A stretch of 64,000 bases of DNA. Source: an uncultured Granulosicoccaceae bacterium. Lineage in GTDB: Bacteria > Pseudomonadota > Gammaproteobacteria > Granulosicoccales > Granulosicoccaceae. Under the pieces are notes generated by a model that worked only from the letters and a program-made list of their open reading frames with translations, did no database searches and was not told where the DNA came from. Location: NCBI GenBank assembly GCA_938041955.1, contig CALISD010000007.1, forward strand, positions 91,841 to 155,840, written 5' to 3'. The first letter of the stretch is position 1, and every line of letters starts with the position of its first letter. Positions 18,695 to 27,790 of the stretch are shown here, one piece after another. The position numbers and the translations under genes are program-made.

Positions 18695-20221
18695 ATGCGA
18701 GGTTCCATGGATCACTACATAAAAAAGATACTCACCGCCAGAGTCTACGATGTTTCAAAGGAAACACCGCTTGAAATTGCCCCCGGCTTGAGCATAAAAA
18801 CCGGTAACCATGTGTATTTGAAGCGTGAAGACCTGCAACCGGTTTTCTCGTTCAAATGCCGTGGTGCGTACAATCGCATCTTTAAACTGCAGCAACAACA
18901 TCCGGATACGGTCGGTGTCGTTTGCGCATCTGCCGGTAACCACGCGCAGGGTGTGGCGCTGTCGGCCAGTCGGCTCGGAATCAAATCAGTCATTGTGATG
19001 CCTAAGACTACTCCGGCAATTAAGGTTAATGCGGTGCGACGATTGGGGGGCGAGGCAGTGCTGCATGGTGACAACTACGACGAAGCCTTTACCCACGCCT
19101 GCGAGCTGGAAAAGAGCACAGGCTATACTTTTATTCATCCATTTAATGACACTGACACGATAGCCGGTCAGGGCACCGTCGGAGTGGAGTTATGCCGCCA
19201 GCACTCAGGTCAGCTAGATGCGGTGTTTGTGCCGATCGGAGGGGGTGGCCTGGCGTCCGGTGTGTCCTTGCTGATGAAGTATTTAAGGCCGGAGGTGAAG
19301 ATCATCGGTGTGGAGCCGGTCGATGCTGCCAGTATGAAGGCCTCGATTGCGGCGGGTCACCCGGTAGTGCTTGATCAAGTCGGGATCTTTGCCGATGGTG
19401 TGGCAGTGAAAAGCCCCGGAGATGAAACGTATAAAATTTGTAGTGAACTGCTTGACGACATCATCACTATCAGTGTGGATGAAATGTGTGCTGCCATTCG
19501 GGATGTTTTTGATGACACGCGCACCATCATGGAGCCCGCAGGTGCATTGAGTGTGGCGGGCTTAAAAAAATATGTCGCGGTAAACGATGCGACTGATCAA
19601 CACCTTATTGCTGTGACGACCGGTGCGAATGTTAACTTCGACCGACTCAGGCATATAGCTGAACGTGCTGAAATAGGGGAGCAAAGAGAGGCTTTACTAG
19701 CTGTCAATATTCCCGAGCAGCCGGGTAGCTTCCGTCATTTTTGCGAGATGCTGGGTAAGCGGGCGGTCACTGAATTCAACTACCGGTACTCCGATAGCAG
19801 AAGTGCAAATGTGTTTGTTGGTGTGCAGTTGGCTGACGGTCAGGTTGAGCGGCAGCAAATCATCTCGGACCTTGAGAATTCCGAATTTACCGTTGAGGAT
19901 CTGACGGATAATGAAATGGCTAAACTTCATGTCAGGCATATGGTCGGCGGGAGTTCGCAGTCAATTGAAAATGAGATGCTCTACCGTTTTGAATTTCCGG
20001 AGCGTCCGGGCGCATTGGCAACGTTTTTAAATAACATGGGCGAGGGGTGGAACATCACACTGTTCCACTATCGCAATCATGGTGCTGCGTATGCGCGTGT
20101 ATTGGTGGGGATTCAACTGCCGGCAGATAGTGGTGATAAGTTTCAACACTTTCTGGACGAGCTTGGCTATCGTTACTGGTGTGAGGATGGCAACGTCGCC
20201 TATAAGATGTTTCTGGGGTAG
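18695..20221 (+). CDS. ilvA: Biosynthetic threonine ammonia-lyase
   Basis: This 508-residue PLP enzyme converts threonine to 2-oxobutanoate, the first step of isoleucine synthesis. The PLP lysine is K54 in SFKCRGAYNR, the phosphate-binding loop is IGGGGLASG, and SAGNHAQG is present. Two C-terminal ACT-like regulatory domains begin near residue 330 (LLAVNIPEQPGSF and YRFEFPERPGALATF), as expected for the isoleucine-inhibited form. The ATG at 18707 (MDHYIKKIL), with GAGG just upstream, is an equally good start. Confidence 0.94.
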   Translation: MRGSMDHYIKKILTARVYDVSKETPLEIAPGLSIKTGNHVYLKREDLQPVFSFKCRGAYNRIFKLQQQHPDTVGVVCASAGNHAQGVALSASRLGIKSVIVMPKTTPAIKVNAVRRLGGEAVLHGDNYDEAFTHACELEKSTGYTFIHPFNDTDTIAGQGTVGVELCRQHSGQLDAVFVPIGGGGLASGVSLLMKYLRPEVKIIGVEPVDAASMKASIAAGHPVVLDQVGIFADGVAVKSPGDETYKICSELLDDIITISVDEMCAAIRDVFDDTRTIMEPAGALSVAGLKKYVAVNDATDQHLIAVTTGANVNFDRLRHIAERAEIGEQREALLAVNIPEQPGSFRHFCEMLGKRAVTEFNYRYSDSRSANVFVGVQLADGQVERQQIISDLENSEFTVEDLTDNEMAKLHVRHMVGGSSQSIENEMLYRFEFPERPGALATFLNNMGEGWNITLFHYRNHGAAYARVLVGIQLPADSGDKFQHFLDELGYRYWCEDGNVAYKMFLG

Positions 20222-20229
20222 TGGTGGGT

Positions 20230-20248
20230 GTATTCATTTATTGAATAC
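20230..20248 (+). terminator. Hairpin after ilvA
   Basis: GTATTCA and TGAATAC form a perfect 7 bp stem with a 5-base loop 9 bases after the ilvA stop. There is no strong T-run, so this is a weak terminator candidate. Confidence 0.35.
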
Positions 20249-20332
20249 GAGCCTGTACGTAGGTACTGGTTTACAAACGAACCGACTTCATCTTGCGATG
20301 GATGTCGGTAGAAGGCAGTGTGTGGTTACCGA

Positions 20333-20935
20333 CTAGTGAAACGATGGCATTAGCGCATCAATCATTTCAGCGGCCTTTTCTATTTTTTGTTCCCGAGACG
20401 TGTCATTGCCTACCGGCCCATCGACGAACAGATTGGCAAGTCCGTGCACCGCGGACCAGGCAAGTAGTTCCTGAGGGCTGAAACTTTCAGGATCTTTGTC
20501 GTCAATGGTGTCTGCAAATCCGCCGGTCAGTTGTTTACTGAGATTATTCGCAGCTTGTTTGTAGTGATCATCGTTTGCGTAAATGGCCTCTTCCCGCCAC
20601 ATGGCTCGGAAGAAGGCCGGCTTGTCGATGGCAAATGCAATATAGGCGATGCCAACCGTTTTAAAAGCGTTCTTGTCATCTCTTTTGGCTATCACTTTTG
20701 CCGTGGACATAGCATCTGTCAGCTGTATTAACGCTCTTGTTGCAAACGCTGTAAACAGGGCACGCTTATCAACATAGTGCCTGAAGGCAGAGGAGGGAGA
20801 CACGCCCACGAGTTTGGCGCAGGCTCTGAGCGTCACCGCTTCAAGGCCGAATTGGGTGGCTATCTCATCTACCGCGTCAAGCAGCGATTCAGCCAGATTT
20901 CCATGGTGATAATGATTCTTTTTCTTTTTCATCAC
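20333..20935 (-). CDS. TetR/AcrR family transcriptional regulator
   Basis: This 200-residue regulator has an N-terminal TetR helix-turn-helix (TLRACAKLVGVSPSSAFRHY followed by DKRALFTAFA) and an all-alpha C-terminal ligand domain of the WHG type. A run of four lysines and a histidine-rich HYHHGN segment precede the HTH. The gene is divergent from the DUF2852 gene, and that neighbour may be its target. The ligand is unknown. Confidence 0.9.
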   Translation of the reverse strand: MMKKKKNHYHHGNLAESLLDAVDEIATQFGLEAVTLRACAKLVGVSPSSAFRHYVDKRALFTAFATRALIQLTDAMSTAKVIAKRDDKNAFKTVGIAYIAFAIDKPAFFRAMWREEAIYANDDHYKQAANNLSKQLTGGFADTIDDKDPESFSPQELLAWSAVHGLANLFVDGPVGNDTSREQKIEKAAEMIDALMPSFH

Positions 20936-21096
20936 CTGGAATTATGACTGCAAACGCTTCGCATGTGTACATTGTTCACTTTTTTTCTCAAAGCCCCTTG
21001 TAAATGGGAGCAGCGATATGTATATTAAATGTTAACAGCGTTCACATAGTGAATAAGTAGTTGTTGATGCAGTACTTTCATTCATATTAAGGAGGC

Positions 21097-21531
21097 ATGA
21101 TGTCATTTTCAGACAACTCAACAATGGGACAGAGAGCAGGCCAGTGGGACTTCTCCGGTAAGTACACCACTGAAAAGCGAGGGCGATGGACCGGACTCAA
21201 TATTGCCGCCATGGTGGTGGGATTCGTATTTTTCTGGCCGTTTGGTCTCGTTATTCTGTACTGGATCCTGAAAGGTCGTGACGTGCGTGATTTGCCCGCA
21301 GCAATGCGTGAGAAATGGACTCAGGTACGAGGCGACGGCTTCAGCCGCTCGGACAATGTGGTGTTCAACAAGTATCAGCAAACGCAGTACGACCGCATAC
21401 AGGAGATAAAAGACGAGATGGCTTCCAGGGCCAAGCGTTTTTCCGACTTTCGAGCCGACGCGAAACGCCGGGCAGACGAGGAAGAGTTCAACCTGTTTAT
21501 GGCTAACTCACCCGGACGAGCGAGCGAGTAA
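21097..21531 (+). CDS. DUF2852 family membrane protein
   Basis: This protein of about 144 residues has one strongly hydrophobic segment at about residues 38-60 (GLNIAAMVVGFVFFWPFGLVILYWILKG). A polar, basic, probably coiled-coil C-terminal half follows, ending EEEFNLFMANSPGRASE. The WTG...FWP.GL.ILYW and FxxFM-type tail patterns match DUF2852, a family without a known function. A very strong ribosome-binding site (AAGGAGG) lies only 1 base from the first ATG and 4 bases from the second (21100), so the second may be the true start. Confidence 0.8.
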   Translation: MMSFSDNSTMGQRAGQWDFSGKYTTEKRGRWTGLNIAAMVVGFVFFWPFGLVILYWILKGRDVRDLPAAMREKWTQVRGDGFSRSDNVVFNKYQQTQYDRIQEIKDEMASRAKRFSDFRADAKRRADEEEFNLFMANSPGRASE

Positions 21532-21553
21532 TCAGATTAGCTGAGCGATAGCA

Positions 21554-21577
21554 GGCTGTGCACACCCTATGGCGCAC
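21554..21577 (+). terminator. Hairpin and T-rich tract after the DUF2852 gene
   Basis: CTGTGC pairs with GCACAG across a 12-base loop shortly after the stop codon. A T-rich stretch (TTTTATTTTT) starts near 21592. This is a plausible but spaced-out terminator. Confidence 0.4.
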
Positions 21578-21823
21578 AGCGAATCCCTAATGTTTTATTT
21601 TTCGCCAGATCAAGGCGTCAGCAAGCAACGTGACCGGTGGGCACAAGGATGTGCCCCGTGGCGCAGCCCCTCGGTGGATGCTTTCAGAGAGTACGCGGGC
21701 AAGCATCCGCCTATGAGGCTGTACTTATATTTTATCTTTTGAAAACGGCATCGTGTGCCGGGACTGGCATCGACCCCTCCGTGGATGGAAGGCGAGCTCT
21801 GGGAGCGAAAAAAGAAATTAGGT

Positions 21824-22011
21824 GGATGACCTCCACATGTGCCGTCGTAGACCGTGGACCTTGAGCCATCGGCTCAGGTGGGAACAGTTAGGGCTGTATC
21901 AGGCTTCCCGCCGTGGCGGACATGCACAACAACAGCAATAACAAACTCCCGGGTATCGAATTAGGCTCAAGGGAATAACGGGCCTGCAAACGAACACCGC
22001 AGAGGACATCC
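21824..22011 (-). ncRNA. ssrS: 6S RNA
   Basis: This is a 188-base RNA on the minus strand just downstream of zapA, the classic ssrS position. Its 5' half reads GGTGTTCGTTTGCAGGCCCG then TTCCCTTGAGCC. Its 3' half has GGGAAGCCTGATACAGCCC and a GAGCCGATGGCTCAAGG hairpin, and closes with GACGGCAC. These follow the order of the E. coli 6S conserved blocks. The ends pair to form the terminal stem (GGATGtCCTC against GAGGtCATCC). 6S RNA binds sigma-70 RNA polymerase by mimicking an open promoter. Ends are placed from the stem and may be off by a few bases. Confidence 0.85.
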
Positions 22012-22032
22012 AAACTTTACTCTGTAAACCCT

Positions 22033-22100
22033 AGTGCAATCAAACATATATTGCACTACTACTATAGGTGCACTCAGGTGCACTTCGAACCAAGGGTGCA
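22033..22100. promoter_or_regulatory. GTGCA-rich repeat cluster between zapA and 6S RNA
   Basis: AGTGCAAT (22033-22040) and ATTGCACT (22050-22057) form a perfect inverted repeat. GGTGCACT-type repeats follow at about 22068-22075 and 22078-22084, and GGTGCATC at about 22095-22102. This clustering just upstream of the 6S 5' end suggests operator half-sites or local RNA structure. The role is not known. Confidence 0.3.
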
Positions 22101-22204
22101 TCTTGACACTCAAAGCTGCATTACTGCAAGACCAGTAAAATACGTAAGCACCGGTTCGACAATTAACTAAATCTAGTGACTAAATCACGACTAACAATAG
22201 CGAC

Positions 22205-22558
22205 TCACGATTGTATATTTGCAATCGCTTCCTGCGCTGGCTTGACATGCTTGTTGTCCAGTGCTTTATCAATTCTTGCTGACATATCTATAACGCTATT
22301 TGAAACAGCCGTAAGCATGTCAGTGTTATCGGCAGCGCCCTGTAGTTCATTGGCAAGATTGAGTGCCGTCAGTACTGCTGCTTTCTCTGAGGAGATATTA
22401 GCGCCGATATTTTTTGCTGCACGCATGCGGGTTTCAACATCTACGGCTGCTTGAATGAGGTGTTGCTTTTCGTTTGGCCCACACTGGATCTCGTATTTTT
22501 TCTCCATGATGTAAACATTCACAGATACTTTGCTGGGTGCAACTTTACTGGTAGTCAT
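22205..22558 (-). CDS. zapA: Cell division protein ZapA
   Basis: This 117-residue ZapA-type protein binds and bundles FtsZ filaments at midcell. The N-terminal globular domain has the family pattern VSVNVYIMEKKYEIQCGPNE. A long C-terminal helix begins in AAVLTALNLANEL, which mediates dimer and tetramer formation. It overlaps the upstream TIGR02449-type gene by 1 bp (TAATG) and is followed by 6S RNA, as in many gammaproteobacteria. Confidence 0.9.
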   Translation of the reverse strand: MTTSKVAPSKVSVNVYIMEKKYEIQCGPNEKQHLIQAAVDVETRMRAAKNIGANISSEKAAVLTALNLANELQGAADNTDMLTAVSNSVIDMSARIDKALDNKHVKPAQEAIANIQS

Positions 22559-22782
22559 TATGCGGATTCCAACGATTTCAAGCGGGTTATGATAGCCTCT
22601 ACCTTGGTCCGGGCTAAGTCGTTTTTCTCGACAAGCCGCGACTTTTCCGCGACCAGATTGCTTTGCTGAGCTCTTAAAGATGCGTTCTCAACTTTGAGCT
22701 GATCTGCCATATCAATCAGCTCTGAAAGCTTGTTTTCAAGCTCGGCTATCTGATCCTTGGTTATTTTGTTGTTGTTATCCAT
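22558..22782 (-). CDS. TIGR02449-type small coiled-coil protein
   Basis: This 74-residue protein is almost entirely one coiled coil (heptads from IAELENKLSELIDMADQL onward). It resembles the small TIGR02449/ZapB-like proteins encoded directly upstream of zapA. It probably works in the division apparatus with ZapA, although this is inferred from position. The frame opens at a TTG (22788), but the ATG at 22782 is the natural start. Its stop overlaps the zapA start by 1 bp. Confidence 0.85.
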   Translation of the reverse strand: MDNNNKITKDQIAELENKLSELIDMADQLKVENASLRAQQSNLVAEKSRLVEKNDLARTKVEAIITRLKSLESA

Positions 22783-23038
22783 GGGCAAAATAGTATTTTG
22801 AGTGAGGGCGGTGAGTCAGCGCTTGGTAGTGCGAGATCCTTCATGGTAAATCAGCGTCGACTCAATAACATGAACAAAAGTTAATCTATCCATTTTACTG
22901 TATCGGTAAGTCCGCATTTTATATGAGAAAAAATCCCCGATTAGCCGTGGCTCTCCACGTTATTATGACGGCTATTACCAAAGCGACTCGCAAGCTGGTC
23001 ATTTCTTCCAACCGTATATCTACCCTGAGGGTTATAAC

Positions 23039-23599
23039 ATGACGGAAATGCCCGTTTACTCGCAGGTAGATGACGCCCTGTTCTCCGGCGGTTCTGCGGT
23101 TTGCGCTGCTGAATGTCATGGAGTGTTGTGTGGAATCCTCTGTGCCTCCGGTTCATCTGATATGCAGAAATGGGTTCGCCACCTCTTTGAAGCGCGCACA
23201 ACAGATCGAGAAATTTCGTCAGAGTCTTTAAGACTGTTACACGATGTTCACCAGTGCACCGTCTCTGAAATTAACCATGAAACACTTGAATTCACCATGC
23301 TGCTGCCGGGTCAGAGCGAATCGCTCGATGTCAGAATCAGTGGTTTGGCAGATTGGTGTAGCGGCTTCAGCCTGGGGCTGATCATGGGCGGGCTGAATGA
23401 TCAAATGCTGGTCAGTGATGACGTGCGGGAATTTGTTGAAGATGTCCAATACATTTCTGATGCAAGCTTCAGTGAGGAGGAAAGCGATCTGGATCAGGCA
23501 GAAAAATCTTTTACCGAGATTGAGGAGTATGTCCGCATGGGTGTGCTTTTAGTCAATGAAGAGTTGCAGCCGATTAAGCAAAAGCCAACAATTCACTAG
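23039..23599 (+). CDS. ygfB: UPF0149 (YgfB/YecA-like) family protein
   Basis: This 186-residue protein of the UPF0149 family has the conserved N-terminal ECHGVLCGILCASG segment and a LADWCSGFSLGL motif further on. It is acidic near the C-terminus (EEESDLDQAEKSFTEIEEYVRMGVLLV). It is divergent from zapA and precedes pepP and ubiH, the same order as ygfB-pepP-ubiH in E. coli. In Pseudomonas aeruginosa a YgfB homologue affects ampDh3 expression and beta-lactam resistance; the role here is not established. Confidence 0.88.
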   Translation: MTEMPVYSQVDDALFSGGSAVCAAECHGVLCGILCASGSSDMQKWVRHLFEARTTDREISSESLRLLHDVHQCTVSEINHETLEFTMLLPGQSESLDVRISGLADWCSGFSLGLIMGGLNDQMLVSDDVREFVEDVQYISDASFSEEESDLDQAEKSFTEIEEYVRMGVLLVNEELQPIKQKPTIH

Positions 23600-23854
23600 C
23601 GATCCCGATTGGCTCGATTTGATTTGACTTGTTGCGGTCGTTACTGCGGGTCGCGTCGATTGCGGCGGGACATTGATTGGTGCAGTGAGTTGCCAGAGCT
23701 TTATCTGTCTATACTTTCTCTGCTGTTTGAATAGTAAGAATCATTGCTGTTGGGTTATTATCAATTGTGGTGTCCAGTGATTGGATTCCACAGTAGCGCT
23801 GGTATTTATCGATGCCAGACCGCCAATAAAGCAAACTGACGGCAGAGCCAATCA

Positions 23855-25174
23855 ATGCAGGACACAATCACACTACGCCGCGAGCGAGCCCGTCGGCGAA
23901 AAAACCTGATGAACGCAATCGGTAAAGATTCGATTGCCATTATCCCTTCTGCGCCAATCAAGATGCGCAGCAAAGACACGGACTATAAGTACCGACAAGA
24001 CAGTGACTTTTACTACCTGACAGGGTTTGATGAGCCAGAGTCTGTTGCGGTACTGATCTCAGGCCGTCGTGCAGCTGAGTATATTATTTTTTGTCGCGAG
24101 AGTGACAAACTGATGGAAACCTGGAACGGTCGTCGGCTCGGAGTAGATCAGGCACCCGAGGCGCTGGATGCCGATGATGCATTTCCAATTGACGATATCG
24201 ACGAAATCCTACCCGGTTTGCTTGAAGGTCGTGAGCGGGTGTATTACTCCATGGGGCGTGAGACGCTTTTTGATAATCGCATCATTGGTTGGATCAACCA
24301 GTTAAAAGCCAAATCAGGTTCCGGTGCCAGTGTACCGAGTGAGTTTATCTCGCTTGATTTCAATCTTCACGATATGCGGTTGATCAAAAGCCGCTCGGAA
24401 CTCGCGTTACTTCGCAAGGCAGCAAAGATTAGCGCCGCAGGTCATGTGGCGGCGATGAAGGTTTGTGAGCCCGGTAAAATGGAATACGAACTTGAAGCAG
24501 AGCTTATATCTGAATATAGACGTAATGGTGCTGATCATTCTTTTTTACCGATTGTCGGTGGCGGTGCCAATGGATGCATTCTGCACTACACCGAAAACTC
24601 TGATGAGCTGCAAGACGGGCAAATGGTATTGGTTGATTCAGGTGCTGAGTGGCAATGTTATGCGGGTGACATTACCCGGACATACCCGGTAAACGGTGTG
24701 TTTACCGGAGCTCAGCGGGAAATTTATGAAATTGTGTTGGAGGCAAATATTGCAGCTATTGCCAAAGTTGTCACGGGCAATCATTGGAATGACCCGCATG
24801 ATGCTGCAGTAAAAGTGATTACTCGCGGGCTGCTGAAACTTGGCATCCTGAAGGGGGATTTAAAAAAGCTGATAAAAGAGGAGGCCTATCGAACTTACTA
24901 TATGCACCGTACTGGTCACTGGCTGGGAATAGATGTGCACGATGTAGGAGAGTATAAAATTGATGATAAATGGCGTTTGCTGGAGCCGGGTATGGTGTTA
25001 ACTATTGAGCCGGGTATTTATCTGCCTGCCAGCAGTGCAGTGCCTAAGCGCTACAGGAACATTGGTATTCGGGTAGAAGACGATGTAGTCGTCACCAACG
25101 ATGCTCCTGACGTGCTGACTGACTCTGTACCTAAAACTGTTAACGAAATAGAGGCGTTAATGCAACGCAGCTAA
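23855..25174 (+). CDS. pepP: Xaa-Pro aminopeptidase
   Basis: This 439-residue protein matches E. coli PepP (441) in length. It cleaves an N-terminal residue from peptides with proline in position two. The N-terminal domain carries DFYYLTGFDEPESVAVL. The C-terminal pita-bread domain has the metal-binding pattern VDSGAEWQCYAGDITRTYPV, then HRTGHWLGIDVHDVG and LTIEPGIY, supplying the two Asp, one His and two Glu ligands of a dinuclear manganese site. It lies 4 bp upstream of ubiH, so the two are co-transcribed. Confidence 0.95.
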   Translation: MQDTITLRRERARRRKNLMNAIGKDSIAIIPSAPIKMRSKDTDYKYRQDSDFYYLTGFDEPESVAVLISGRRAAEYIIFCRESDKLMETWNGRRLGVDQAPEALDADDAFPIDDIDEILPGLLEGRERVYYSMGRETLFDNRIIGWINQLKAKSGSGASVPSEFISLDFNLHDMRLIKSRSELALLRKAAKISAAGHVAAMKVCEPGKMEYELEAELISEYRRNGADHSFLPIVGGGANGCILHYTENSDELQDGQMVLVDSGAEWQCYAGDITRTYPVNGVFTGAQREIYEIVLEANIAAIAKVVTGNHWNDPHDAAVKVITRGLLKLGILKGDLKKLIKEEAYRTYYMHRTGHWLGIDVHDVGEYKIDDKWRLLEPGMVLTIEPGIYLPASSAVPKRYRNIGIRVEDDVVVTNDAPDVLTDSVPKTVNEIEALMQRS

Positions 25175-25178
25175 GACG

Positions 25179-26387
25179 ATGACCGATACCAGAGATATTA
25201 TTGTTGTAGGTGCTGGACTGATTGGCGCTATACAAGCGTTGTTGTTAGCGCGCGCGGGTAATAGAGTAACTGTTGTAGAGCGACGATCTCTTTTTTCCAA
25301 TGCAAGTGCACCGGATTATCTTAGCGGTCGAACTGTTGCTTTATCGCACCGCACGTGGCAATTGCTGTGCGGCGGAAATCTTTGGCCATCAATCGACCAT
25401 TGTGCCATTGAGACCATCCATGTTACCGAGCAGGGTAAGTTTGGGTCGGTAACGATGAATGCTCGTGATGTCAGTGTTGATGCGTTGGGGTTTGTACTAT
25501 CGAACGTCGACTTTGAAAGGTACTTGCATAGTCTATTCAAAGCTGAGCCTGGTATTGAGTTACTTGAAGAGTCCAGGATTCAATCAATCAATCAGTCTGC
25601 TGACAAAGTGAGCCTGGGTGTCGTGCACAAAAAGAGGGAGCAAGAGGTTGTTGCAGACCTTCTAATTGCCGCAGATGGTACGGGGTCTGCGGTTCGGGGC
25701 ATGTTGGATATACAAGTGGACGAACGTGACTACCGGCAGTGTGCAGTGATTGCTAATGTTGCTACTACCAAGCCTCATCGGAACAAAGCGTATGAGCGAT
25801 TTACGAGCTCGGGGCCGCTGGCATTATTGCCATTGGCGACAAGTCAGAATAATGGTCATGTCTTTTCCATGATCTTTACTGCTGCCGGTGAAGATATTGA
25901 GAAGCTGCAAGGCATGACAGATCTGGAATTTTTAGCAGCTTTGCAGAGCAAATTTGGCGGCAAATTAGGCCGATTTGAAAAAATAGGTAAAAAGATCATT
26001 GCACCTTTAAAATTGACAGTCAGCGCCAGGCAAGTTGAATCGCGATGTGTACTGATTGGCAATGCTTCGAGAACGCTCCATCCAGTGGCCGGTCAGGGCT
26101 TGAATCTGGCGGTACGTGATGTGTTTGAATTAGCGGCCCGCCTTGAACGCAATAGTGATGTTGACCTTGCTCTTAAGGATTTCTGTGAGAATCGCCGCCG
26201 TGATCAGGCATTGGTCACCAGGCAAACTGATTTGCTGGCCCGTGCCTTTACCCGGAAGCCGTGGCTGCTTCGCATGCCGCTGTCAGTTGCGAGTAGCTCA
26301 TCGTTTCTACTGCTTGAATTTTTGAACCCTTTGAAGCGGAAATTCGCCCAGGTAAGCATGGGTCATCACCAGCCATTGCCGCGTTAA
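25179..26387 (+). CDS. ubiH: UbiH/UbiF-family FAD monooxygenase
   Basis: This 402-residue flavoprotein hydroxylase belongs to the ubiquinone-biosynthesis family. The N-terminal FAD motif is VVGAGLIGAIQALLLARAG. The DG motif appears as LLIAADGTGSAVRG, and the second FAD motif as HPVAGQGLNLAVRDV. Its position directly after pepP matches UbiH, which hydroxylates the ring of 2-octaprenyl-6-methoxyphenol, though other members of the family are close in sequence. A ubiI-like second hydroxylase does not follow here. Confidence 0.88.
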   Translation: MTDTRDIIVVGAGLIGAIQALLLARAGNRVTVVERRSLFSNASAPDYLSGRTVALSHRTWQLLCGGNLWPSIDHCAIETIHVTEQGKFGSVTMNARDVSVDALGFVLSNVDFERYLHSLFKAEPGIELLEESRIQSINQSADKVSLGVVHKKREQEVVADLLIAADGTGSAVRGMLDIQVDERDYRQCAVIANVATTKPHRNKAYERFTSSGPLALLPLATSQNNGHVFSMIFTAAGEDIEKLQGMTDLEFLAALQSKFGGKLGRFEKIGKKIIAPLKLTVSARQVESRCVLIGNASRTLHPVAGQGLNLAVRDVFELAARLERNSDVDLALKDFCENRRRDQALVTRQTDLLARAFTRKPWLLRMPLSVASSSSFLLLEFLNPLKRKFAQVSMGHHQPLPR

Positions 26388-26725
26388 GCTAAATTCGCTC
26401 GCGGCAAATGGCCACTGTATGCCGGTTTTTGAGGCATGTCGCCTGCAGTTCTCTGCGGCTGTTTATCCGATTAGGGTGGTACTACTTCAAGGTTTTTCTA
26501 TAACTGTTTGAAAGTGTGACTTGGTCGGCAGTGAGGGTAGTGTTTGCGGACGAATAGATTACGGTTTTACACATCGCTTCCGAAAAAAAACGGGCCGTTT
26601 GTAGTAACATCGGCGAGCTAAGGTAGAAGGTTCTTTTGAAATCCTGAAAGACACCAGCCAATCTGTTGTAGCCGTTCGTTCAGGCCGACCAATTTCCCAG
26701 AGCCACACTAGATTCATCATTATCT
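26388..26725. other. Intergenic region upstream of the glycan cluster
   Basis: This 338-base stretch separates ubiH from the glycosyltransferase gene and must hold the promoter of the long plus-strand cluster. An A-run (near 26583-26590) is visible. I found no convincing promoter hexamers, operator or small gene. Confidence 0.35.
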
Positions 26726-27790
26726 ATGACTGTTAATTCATTGCCATTGGTTTCTGTTGTGTTGCCCGTTTACAACGAGGCAGCACTGCTGCGTAAGCAC
26801 ATTGTTGAAATTTGCACGCACCTGCAGGCCATGGAAGATCGTTATCGTTGGGAAGTGATCATTGTTAACGACGGTAGTGCCGATGACTCTGCACTTATCG
26901 CTGATGAGCTTGCCGGGGAATATACCAATCTGTTTGCGCTCCACCATCCGACGAATTTTGGGGTAGGCCAGGCACTTAAGTTCGGCTTTGCAAACACCAG
27001 GGGTGATTATGTGGTTACTCTGGATGTGGATCTAAGTTATGACGTGCATCATATTGAAGAGCTTGTTGAGAAGTTGCGCGAGCGTAGTGCGAAAGTGGTA
27101 TTAGCCTCGCCTTATATGAAAGGTGGGTCGATTGCGAACGTACCTTTTAAACGTAAGATACTCAGCATACTAGGCAACAAGTTCCTCACATTTTTTAGCC
27201 AGGCCGGTTGCTCGACTGTGACCTGCATGGTGCGCGGTTATGATGGGCCGTTTGTTCGGTCCCTTGATCTGCGGTCGATGGGTTTGGATTTGATGCCAGA
27301 GACGCTATACAAGGCAATGATCCTTAGAGCCGGCATTAATGAAATACCGGGTCGACTGGATTGGGGACCGCAGCTTGAATACGCTCAGAACAGAACTTCA
27401 AGTATGCGGATTTTCCGTCATATCAATTCCACTTTGATGTCGGGCTTTGTTTTTCGTCCGATGCATTTCTTTATTCTTCCGGGAATAATTCTTGGTTTGT
27501 TCGCTACATACGTTACTTTCTGGATGTTTGCTCATTACTTTGACGCGTTACTCGCGGCTCGTGTAATTGATGTGAACGCAAGCAAGGAAGCAGCTTTGGC
27601 GACTGCGTATAACGACAATCCGCACACCTATGTAGTGGGTCTGACTTCAATTATTTTGTCAGTGCAGCTTATGAGTCTTGGTGTTTTGTCTTTGCAGAGT
27701 AAAAGAAACTACGAAGATCTTTATCATTTGAATTCAGCCAATTTTCATGCGCTGAAGAAAACTATGGAAAAAAATTCCAGTGAGTCGTAA
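26726..27790 (+). CDS. Membrane-anchored GT2 family glycosyltransferase
   Basis: This 354-residue inverting glycosyltransferase has an N-terminal GT-A domain with VVLPVYNEAALL, the nucleotide-binding VNDGSADDS and the DVDLSYD acidic motif. Two C-terminal transmembrane segments are at about residues 245-270 and 300-320. The layout resembles polyprenyl-phosphate sugar synthases of the DPM1/ArnC type, which transfer a sugar to a lipid carrier on the cytoplasmic face. It is the first gene of the cluster. The next gene starts inside its last codons (11 bp overlap). Confidence 0.87.
   Translation: MTVNSLPLVSVVLPVYNEAALLRKHIVEICTHLQAMEDRYRWEVIIVNDGSADDSALIADELAGEYTNLFALHHPTNFGVGQALKFGFANTRGDYVVTLDVDLSYDVHHIEELVEKLRERSAKVVLASPYMKGGSIANVPFKRKILSILGNKFLTFFSQAGCSTVTCMVRGYDGPFVRSLDLRSMGLDLMPETLYKAMILRAGINEIPGRLDWGPQLEYAQNRTSSMRIFRHINSTLMSGFVFRPMHFFILPGIILGLFATYVTFWMFAHYFDALLAARVIDVNASKEAALATAYNDNPHTYVVGLTSIILSVQLMSLGVLSLQSKRNYEDLYHLNSANFHALKKTMEKNSSES

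Noticed and set aside
21637..21864. 75-codon plus-strand frame across the zapA-downstream gap
   Set aside because: It overlaps the 3' part of the 6S RNA on the other strand and has no protein-like features.
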